From NCBI GenBank assembly GCA_002421905.1, contig DISK01000010.1, forward strand, positions 130,116 through 194,115: a stretch of 64,000 nt of DNA. Reading direction: 5' to 3'. A program made the translations under genes and the position numbers. The notes beneath the pieces are model-generated. The model worked only from the letters and a program-made list of their open reading frames with translations, was not told where the DNA came from and did not search any database. The DNA comes from Micavibrio sp. UBA6212 (GTDB lineage: Bacteria > Pseudomonadota > Alphaproteobacteria > Micavibrionales > Micavibrionaceae). This document shows, piece after piece, positions 43,912 through 52,700 of this stretch. Within the stretch, counting starts at the first letter, position 1, and every line of letters begins with the position of its first letter.

Positions 43912-44447
43912 CTTAGGCATGCAAATCCTTCATAATTCTGCGACCCAAAAGGCAGCATAAACGGTGATTTGGGAGTTTCCAACACAATGCGCAGATTTTC
44001 GCGCGCACGGAACAGACGTGATCGAACTGTTCCCACCGGAAGATCAAGGGCCTCGGACACTTCCCCATATTGCATACCCAGCACACAGATCATTTCAAGA
44101 ACTTGACGATGATCGTCAGAAAGATCCTCCATTGCCTCCTCAACCTCCAGAAATTCCATCACAATGTCCTGTGAGGCCGGAACGCTTTGATACTCAATAT
44201 AATTTTCCGGATCATATTGTGTTTCGAATCTTACCTTACGCCGATAACCAGACACAAACAGATTGTACATAATTTTGGATGTCCATTTGAAAAGATCGGT
44301 ATCTTTCTGGAACAGATGCTTCTTTTCCATTGCGCGCAAAACTGTCGATTGAAGAAGGTCGTCCGCGTCATGCACATCGCGTGTGAGCTTCATGGCAAAC
44401 CGTCTCAAACTGTCCATTTCATGGATTAAAGAGTTTTCGGTAAACAT
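43908..44447 (-). CDS. ECF sigma factor, EcfG-like
   Basis: 179 residues. Region 2 (about 8-75) has DVHDADDLLQSTVLRAM and FKWTSKIMYNLFVSGYRR, resembling the EcfG (general stress) group. Region 4 (about 110-165) has ILG-like VLGMQYGEVSEALDLPVGTVRSRLFRAR. It should direct RNA polymerase to GGAAC/CGTT promoters such as the one at 39871-39895. No NepR anti-sigma or PhyR gene is adjacent, which is unusual for a primary EcfG, so it may be a secondary paralogue. It is divergent from the OmpR-type regulator gene and convergent with the hybrid kinase. Confidence 0.88.
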   Translation of the reverse strand: MFTENSLIHEMDSLRRFAMKLTRDVHDADDLLQSTVLRAMEKKHLFQKDTDLFKWTSKIMYNLFVSGYRRKVRFETQYDPENYIEYQSVPASQDIVMEFLEVEEAMEDLSDDHRQVLEMICVLGMQYGEVSEALDLPVGTVRSRLFRARENLRIVLETPKSPFMLPFGSQNYEGFACLS

Positions 44448-44602
44448 TTAAGGCCCCTTTTCGTTGTTGAATGAGCCTGAGAGCCTAAACAAGCTCTGTA
44501 ACTTCAGTTTTCCAAAGATGTTTCATCTTTGAAAAACTTTGTTTCATCCCTGTAACAAAAACGGTATAATATTCCAATATAAGGAATTTGAGAGGACACA
44601 TC

Positions 44603-45316
44603 GTGCAAAAAAGCACAATTCTGATTATAGAAGATGACGAAAACCTTCAGACCGTGGTTGGACAATATCTGGAAGATGACGGTTATAAGGTTATCACAAT
44701 TGGAAGTTTTGCGGAGGCTGTGGAAAAAGCAGCAATCACGGATTTCCATGCTATTCTGCTTGATCTTGTTCTGCCCGATGGAGAAGGCATCAATCTGATT
44801 TCAAAAATTCGTATCTCGAATACAACTCCAATTATTGTCGTGTCCGGAAAAAACGATACGATGGAAAAGATAATATGTCTGGAAATGGGTGCGGATGACT
44901 ATATCACCAAACCATTTGAGATGCGCGAACTTTCCGCCCGTATCAAGGCTGTTTTAAGACGCACAAACGACCATCAGAACTCTGAAGAAACGTCAGGCGA
45001 AAAGGTCGAAAAAATTCTGTTCAAGGGCTGGTGTCTTGATCGTCAGCAATACGAACTCTTTGATCCGGATCAAAAAGCGGCATCGCTGACAACTGGTGAA
45101 TTCAAGTTGCTGGAAGCTTTGGCGCTTGCTCCCAAACGTGCCTTAAGCAGAGAACATCTGTTTGAACTGACACATGAGGGGAAATATGATGTTTATGACC
45201 GTGCCATTGATATCCAGATAGCCCGGCTGCGCAAAAAACTTCGGAAAGATGCGAAGCTGATCAAAACCGTTCGTGGCGTCGGCTATATGTTCATCAATGA
45301 TACTGAGGCGGCATAA
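44603..45316 (+). CDS. OmpR/PhoB-family response regulator
   Basis: 237 residues from a GTG at 44603, chosen for GAGAGG 6 bases upstream. Receiver domain with acidic pair D11/D12, phospho-acceptor D54 (LLDLVLPDG) and K103; winged-helix DNA-binding domain about 130-235 (LTTGEFKLLEALA, DVYDRAIDIQIARLRKKL, IKTVRGVGYMF). A TATAAT -10-like element lies about 30 bp upstream. The cognate kinase may be the hybrid kinase nearby or an unlinked one. Confidence 0.93.
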   Translation: MQKSTILIIEDDENLQTVVGQYLEDDGYKVITIGSFAEAVEKAAITDFHAILLDLVLPDGEGINLISKIRISNTTPIIVVSGKNDTMEKIICLEMGADDYITKPFEMRELSARIKAVLRRTNDHQNSEETSGEKVEKILFKGWCLDRQQYELFDPDQKAASLTTGEFKLLEALALAPKRALSREHLFELTHEGKYDVYDRAIDIQIARLRKKLRKDAKLIKTVRGVGYMFINDTEAA

Positions 45317-45319
45317 CTT

Positions 45320-45634
45320 TCATTTTTTAAGGCTATATATATTAATCTTCATTTTTATATGATCCTCTGCTGACAAGGTTTCTCTTAAAACTTCTAGAGT
45401 CTTCAGGACCTCTTGTATTTCAGGGTCAAAAAGATAATCACTGTCCCTACAGTTCTCAAAAACATAACGCATCCTGTTATCATACCATCCCCTCAGCAAG
45501 GACTTTTTTTGATGGAGAAACAGCGCAGGAGTGCAAAGCAGCTCATGCGGGGTATTATAAAACTTCTTTAACTTCAATATATCTTGATACGCAGACAATT
45601 CCCTAAAAATAAAGGGGCCGATAAAGTAATTCAC
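45320..45634 (-). CDS. protein of unknown function (104 aa)
   Basis: 104 residues, with a GTG start at 45634 preceded by AAGGAG at 7 bases. Soluble and helix-rich with several aromatic residues; no family is recognised. It is convergent with the response regulator, whose gene ends 3 bp away. Confidence 0.65.
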   Translation of the reverse strand: MNYFIGPFIFRELSAYQDILKLKKFYNTPHELLCTPALFLHQKKSLLRGWYDNRMRYVFENCRDSDYLFDPEIQEVLKTLEVLRETLSAEDHIKMKINIYSLKK

Positions 45635-45676
45635 GTAAAATCTCCTTGCAAGAAATTCCCATCAGAAATTGGGCTT

Positions 45677-46225
45677 TTAATTGTAACGTTCTGGCTCGTT
45701 ATGCGGTAAAACCGTGGACAGATACTCTTCTTTCCATTCCTCAAGTTCGATGACACTGCTTTTATCATCATCAAGAGCGAGAAAACTCATTTTAATGAAA
45801 TCAGCCGGAGATAACCCGTCCATGTTTTCATCAAATCGCATGAGCATTGATTGCTCGATAAATTCCTCATAAGTATAGCTTGACTGGTCTGTTCGTCCGT
45901 CATCATCATAATCAACAAACTTAAAAACCCGTTTTTCCATTGGAATAATGGTCATGACTTGCTTATGGTTGAATTCAATATTGTCGATAACTTCATTTCC
46001 ATCAGTATCGAAGGTATAAAATAGCTTCTCTCCGACTTCAGACATTGAAAGAATATCGTCGCCGTTAAGGTCAAAGGCAGAAAAATCTATTTTCTCCACA
46101 TCCGGAAGTTCTTTCTGTGTAACAACTGTTTTTTCTACAACAGTGTCTGCGTTGGCAGTTACTCCGACGACGGACATAAAAAAGACGGCAGAAGCTAGTA
46201 AAAACGTATGGTGCATAGTTTCCAT
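45677..46225 (-). CDS. periplasmic EF-hand protein
   Basis: 182 residues from the ATG at 46225 (AAGGAG upstream). Signal peptide about 1-26 with cleavage after ANA. It has four or five EF-hand-like calcium loops: DLNGDDILSMSE, DTDGNEVIDNIE, DYDDDGRTDQSS, DENMDGLSPAD and DDDKSSVIELEE. Likely a calcium-binding envelope protein; its partner is unknown. Confidence 0.85.
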   Translation of the reverse strand: METMHHTFLLASAVFFMSVVGVTANADTVVEKTVVTQKELPDVEKIDFSAFDLNGDDILSMSEVGEKLFYTFDTDGNEVIDNIEFNHKQVMTIIPMEKRVFKFVDYDDDGRTDQSSYTYEEFIEQSMLMRFDENMDGLSPADFIKMSFLALDDDKSSVIELEEWKEEYLSTVLPHNEPERYN

Positions 46226-46420
46226 GGTTGATCTCCTTGTCCATTGGTACGCACTGCGTACGAACCAACGCCGATAAAAGTTCCCAACCATGAATGTTGC
46301 TAAATTTTACGTTACAAATTTGAAACAAACATTTTCAAACATGAAACAATCTTGGCATTCCGTTGTTACAAAATTAGGTCATCCTGAATCTATGAATTCA
46401 TAAAAAAAAGGAGAGGAACT

Positions 46421-46678
46421 ATGCTACATGCGCCAGAAAAACTACACACGATTACCCATCCCCTTGTGTCTTCCATATATCTGAGGAAAGATTTTGACAG
46501 AAGAAACGGTCATCCAGAGGATGTTCTGGTCATTAAAACCAGTTTTTCTGATCCAGATTATGACTATGAAACTTTTGATTCCTATCTGGTGGATCTTTTG
46601 CTTGATCTGGAAACCCTAAAAAAACAGGCAGAAACCTGTATCGGACCATTCGACAGAATTGACATCTGCACTACATAA
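46421..46678 (+). CDS. protein of unknown function (85 aa)
   Basis: 85 residues with AAGGAGAGG upstream of its ATG. Soluble and acidic, with DPDYDYETFDSYLVDLL; no family is recognised. It stands alone between the EF-hand gene (divergent) and the NdvB gene (convergent). A weak hairpin, CGGC-CGCAAGA-GCCG with a T-rich tail (46713-46741), follows and probably terminates it. Confidence 0.65.
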   Translation: MLHAPEKLHTITHPLVSSIYLRKDFDRRNGHPEDVLVIKTSFSDPDYDYETFDSYLVDLLLDLETLKKQAETCIGPFDRIDICTT

Positions 46679-46795
46679 TTGACTCAACCCGCTTAAGAAT
46701 TCCCACTACCTTAAAATCGGCCGCAAGAGCCGGTTTCTTTTTTGATAGATTTTTGACGGAACGGTTTTCCCCGCCAAATATGTTACGATCCTTGC

Positions 46796-49700
46796 CTAGA
46801 AAACCACGATCTCTTCATGTGCTTTGCCATCATCAACCAGATGAATTTCAGTTGAGCGTGAAGACCCACCCGCACCCCGCTCCAACCGGATGGTGTAGTT
46901 CGTTGATTTATATTTATAAGACAACGTACAGGCGTTCCAGCCTTTGGGAAGGCAAGGAGTAAAGATGAGTTTATTGTTTTCAAGTTTCATACCAATAATA
47001 GATTCCAAAATCAGGCGGTAAAGCCAGCCAGACGAACCGGTGTACCAACTCCACCCTCCGCGTCCGATATGAGTCCCCGCACCGTACACGTCCGCAGTTA
47101 CAACATAAGGCTCGACTTTGTAGAGCATTGCCTCTTCTTTGTTCCGCGAATGGTTCAAAGGATTAATCATCTGCAAAAGTTCAAACGCTTTCTCATTATC
47201 TCCCAGTTTTGCAAATGCCATGGCTGTCCAGACGGCCGCATGTGTATATTGCCCACCATTCTCTCGAACCCCAGGAACATAGCCCCGAATATAGCCTGGA
47301 TTAAGGCTTGATTTATCAAAAGGTGGGTCAAGCAACTGGATCAATCGACTATCACGGCGGACCAGATAATGATCGACCGCTTCCATTGCCGTTTTTGAAC
47401 GTTCCACATCGCCTGCACCTGATAGGATCGACCAGCTTTGCGAGAGGGAGTCAATCCGACACTCCTCGGCCTGTGCCGTTCCAAGCGGGGTTCCATCATC
47501 GAAATATGCCCTGCGATACCACGCACCATCCCATGCATGCTCTTCAATATTTTTCTGAAGCCGTTTAGCTTCTAATTCGCACCGTATAGCAAAAGTATCA
47601 TCGTTTTGTTGTCGTGCAATCGGGGCGAATTTAAGAAGAATATCATAGAGGAAGAAGCCAAGCCAGACGCTCTCGCCCTTGCCTTGATGCCCGACCTTAT
47701 CCATACCGTCGTTCCAATCGCATGATCCAATTAGAGGCAATCCATGTTCGCCGAACCTCAAACCATGTTCGAGGGCACGGACGCAATGCTGATAGAGGCT
47801 TGCCCGCTCATGAGAATGTATGGGTAGATCGTAATAGGAATCTTCATCAGGATTGAGTTTTCGTCCTTCGATAAAATGAACCACCTCATCCAGAACGCCT
47901 GTGTCACCTGTTGATTCAACATATCGCGAGGTTGCCAAGGGCAGCCATAGATAGTCATCTGAGCATTTCGTGCGCACTCCACGATCCGAAGGTGGATGCC
48001 ACCAATGCTGGACATCTCCCTCAACGAATTGGTGTGCCGCGTGGAGAAGAATTTGTGCACGGAGTAAGCCCGGTTTTGTATAGACGACAGCCATTGCATC
48101 TTGTAGCTGGTCACGATATCCGTACGCCCCACCAGATTGGTAGTATCCGCTACGCGCCCACATACGACATGCAATCGTTTGGTACATTAACCATCCGTTG
48201 GTGAGCAGGTTAAGCGACTGGTCTGGTGTCTCAATCTTAACAGCATCCAGAATTTCTCTCCATTGAGAATGAACTGCCGCCAAAGACGCGCGTGCAATTT
48301 CGGGGCCGCGCAGGCGTCGAACTGTCTTGGCTACTTCTTCTGAATTTCTTCCACCCATGCCAAGCCGGAACGTAATTTGATGTGTCTGACCACTCGCTAA
48401 ATCTATCGGCACTTGGATTGCCGCACAGGGATCAAGCGCAGCCCCTACTCTTCCAGACAAGCTTGAACGCTCCATACAGGATGGACGTCGCAAGGACCCA
48501 TTCCTGCCAATAAATTCACGACGATCGCCCGTGATGGTTTTCTTGAGATCATCTACATCATAGAATGCAATTCTATCCGTGAATTCGGTGTTGTATGAGT
48601 TGCGCGCAATCAAAGCACCGGTCTGCTCATCTATCTCGGTGATGACATGCATTTTTGATTTCGAGCGCAAGTCCGCCAAAATTAACTCAACATATCCCGT
48701 CGCAGAGATATGGCGCATGCGGCCGGAAAGATTGGTTATTTTCAAAACCGAGAATTTGACTGACTCAACCGTATCCACATAGACAGTTAGCTCGGTTTTT
48801 ATACCACTTTCAATGTGTTCGAATACACTATAACCAAAGCCGTGGCGAGTTATGAATGGTGTATCACTTTCACAAGGCCCGGGTGTAGGTGACCAGAATT
48901 TTCCTGTAACCTCATCACGAATATAATAGGCCTCCCCGCTCTGATCGCTGACAGGGTCATTGTTCCAAGGGCTAAGGCGGTATTCATGGGCATTCTCGCT
49001 CCAGGTATAGGATTGTCCACGTTCAGAAATTACAGTTCCAAATTTGGGGTTGGCCAATACATTTGACCATGGTGCTGGTGTTTTTCCCCCGGGGTTAGTA
49101 ACGATCACATACTCTCGGCCATCCTGTGAAAACCCGCCGATACCATTATGAAGCAAAAGATTTTCATGCAGGGAAGAGACAATCCCATTCTCTGCAATAA
49201 CCGGAACAGGTGTCAATGACAGGCGTGGCACGCGCGCTGTTTTAACGGGTGTACGGCTTATTTGATCTTCCAGACTACCCTTGTCATCTGCAATAATTAT
49301 GCAGGCCACAGATTCCAGCAAAATACGATCTTCATAAGAAATCTGGTCGCCTGGACGAACAAAAATTCCGCCCGGATGATCAATCACATTTGCCTCAACA
49401 CCAGCCGCGATCATACCGTAGATCTGGTCTTGCAAGGACTGCCTGTATCCAGCATTATCCTCATTCCAAATAACCAGATCGACCGCCAAACCTTTTATAC
49501 GCCAATAAGCATGAGCCTGAACCATTTGGCGTACCAAATCTATGTTAGAGATGTCCTTGATCTGTAAAAGTACGATCGGTATATCTCCCGAAATTGCATA
49601 GCTCCACAATCCAGATTGTCCTCGGTAATTTCTGGCGATTACGTTTGCATCCGCACGGAGTAAGGCGTTGGGGTAAATAATTGAACCTGCCATGCGTTCA

Positions 49701-52700
49701 TAAAGCTGCGCATCGGCTTCGCTGGCGTTTAATTGTCGCAAAATAACTTGTGAATGTGTCCATGCTAATTCGAGGGCACGGTCAGCCATGTGGAAGTCCT
49801 GATATTTATCAATCATCGCATCACATGTTTCACGATTATCCGCAGCACCTATAACAACATCTATAATTGCACTTTGTTCTGGTTCTAACGTGATGCAATA
49901 TCGAATTGCGACTATCGGATCAAGTACCGGCCCTTCTGTATCAGACAGTAATCCTGATTCAACAACCGCCTTAGGTGCCATTGTCGTGCTACTGCGGCCT
50001 ATAAACTTCAACCGGTCAGTTTCATATGATACCTGATGCACATCAGCCCCATGAACTACCATGAGGTGAAACATCAAAGGAGGCTCTTCACCATAAGAGC
50101 GAGGGCGCCTTGTGCATATAATGGCATGACGTTTATGAAGGATTTCCGTCTGCACGAATAAATTACTGAACGCGGGGTGAGCTGCATCAGCCATTGGTGG
50201 TGCGAGGACTGCCTCAGCATAGCTGGTGATCTCGATCGTACGTTTCACAGAAGAATTGTTGGTGATGCGCGTACGCCGCATCTCTATATCATCTTCAGGT
50301 GAGACAACAATTTCAGTTTGAGTATCGATCAACTGGTCCCGTCTGCGGAACTCCGCACGACCTTCTGAGAAAATGACTTCGTACATGTCTGGCACAGTCA
50401 AGGTCGGCTGGTATGTCGTGGACCAGAACATCCCACTTGACAGATCCTTGATATAACAAAAAGCGCCCCAATTGTCGCGCGTGCTATCTTCGCGCCATCT
50501 TGTGACAGATAAATCATGCCAACGGCTATAACTTCCGCCTGCACTGGATATCATTACATTGTAACGACCATTCGAAAGAAGGTTGACCTCTGGGCTCGAC
50601 ATCATGGCAGTATTGAAAACACGAACCGACGATCCATAAGTATACGTCTTCAATAAAGATATCTCGTCGAATTTCGGTTCATTAGAATAGATAGCAACAC
50701 TGCGCGGAATTTTTTCGTGGAGCAAAAGCATCGTTGACTGGAACATCGGTTCACTGGAAAACCGCTTTTGCATTGGCTGGTCAAGCAAACTATAGGCAAG
50801 CGATAGAAAAATCATCCCTTGATGGTGAGCCATAAACGATTGCACCATAGCGTGGCGTTTTCCGCGCGGAAGGCGTAATGGCGTATAATCGATTGCTTCG
50901 TAGAGCCCATATCTCCCTTCAAAACCCTCTTTCGAAAGTCGCTGAAGGTTGGTGCAAGATTCTTTAGGCATCACCATCAAACCCATTGCGCTGGCATAGG
51001 GTGCTATCACCAAATCATCTGCCAGATCGCGCTTCATACCAATTCCCGGTACGCCGAAAGCCCGGTACTGGTAATTCAACGCCGCATCGAACGCGTAATA
51101 GCCGGATTCAGAGATACCCCATGGAACATCGCGCTGCGCACCATAATTAATCTGGCGCATAACAACACTTTTGTATGTCTGATCCAGCAATGTCTTATCA
51201 TAAGTTGGCATAACAAGAAGAGGCATAAGATACTCGAACATGGAACCACTCCATGATACGAGGATTTTTTTGTGACCAATATTACGAAGCTGCCGCCCCA
51301 ATGCAAACCAGCTTTCCTGTGGCAGCCGTCCTTGAGAGATCGCGACAAAGCAACCTAATCGCGCTTCGGAGGCAAGAAGATCGTAGTACCCGGGGTCTAA
51401 ACGACGATCGTTCACATGATAGCCGATTCTAAGAAGGCGTTTGTTCTTTTCATAGAGGAAATCATAATCCATTTTGGACATATCGCCCGCCATGGCCGCA
51501 AGTTTTTCGACCTTGTTTACAAAATCTGTCAGACCTGAATTTTTGTGTTGCAACACAAGATCATGCAGCGTTGGAATAGTATCGTTCTGAGAGAAACCAG
51601 AAAACGCTGATATCTCTTCAAAGGCTTTGCGTGATTGGACGGCAAGCGCAGAAGCCCACCATGCTTCTTCCGAAGATTTTATCGCATCTATTCCGGCAAG
51701 ATAATCAGCCGCTAACCCGGAAATTTCTTTCAATTGAGTGATTACAGATGATAGCAATTCTGGTTTGTTTTTGCAGGCATTGAGGAGCATGTCTTCCATC
51801 ACTGCAAGCTTATCATCATTCTCAACGGCGCTATCACGCAAAATATAGTATGTATCGAGCAAGCCTTCGAATAATCTTGCATTGACGACAGGTTTTCCAA
51901 GAACTTCCAATAGGCCTACTCGCAAGACCAGCAAATGACCAGCAAGATTTCCGCTATCCACCGTCGAAATATAAAGTGGGTTCAGTGGCACAAGACTCTG
52001 CGTATCATACCAGTTGTAGAAATGGCCTCGATACCTCTCTAGTTCCGCCATACTGAGCAATGTATTTTCCGTTCGCTCAATCATCGTGCCGAGCGTGATA
52101 TAACCGAAATCGAACGCTGACAGGTTTGCCAGAAGCGCCATCCCCATATTCGTTGGTGAAGTTCTATGTGCCACAACGGCAATAGGCCTTTCTTGAACAT
52201 TATCTACTGGTAACCAGTGATCTTCGGGCCCTACATAGGTTTCGAAGAAAGCCCATGTCTTGCGCGAAAGTTTACGCAGATAAAGTGCTTGCTCATTTGA
52301 TATTTCATCTTTTTTCTTTTTGAGTGGAAGACTAAGCCTCCACACGATAACTGGTGAGAGCATCCACAAAGCGAGGACAGGGGCGGCATGATAGATTGTT
52401 GGTAAGGATTGAGCGATAAGAATACTTCCGATAACAACCACAAAGGCGGGAGCAAACCACATACGTAAAGCAACACTGTGCAAGTCTGTTCCATTTTTGC
52501 ATCCTGCCTCACTCGAAGTCGTCCATTCCAGCAATTTCTTCTTGCTAATCAGCATCCGCCAAACCGTTCGAAGAATTGCATCAATACTATAAAAAGCTTC
52601 ATAGGGCAGACAAAGAAATGAAAATCCTGTATTACCTAAATGTCGCCCCATTGTGTACGCAGATGCCATCAAATGCTGACCGATTGTAACGTCCTTCGAT

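Noticed and set aside
46310..46380. EcfG-type promoters upstream of the EF-hand and 85-aa genes
   Set aside because: Several GAAAC/GTTTC words occur, but none pairs with CGTT at 16-17 bp; only the site at 39871-39895 meets the consensus.
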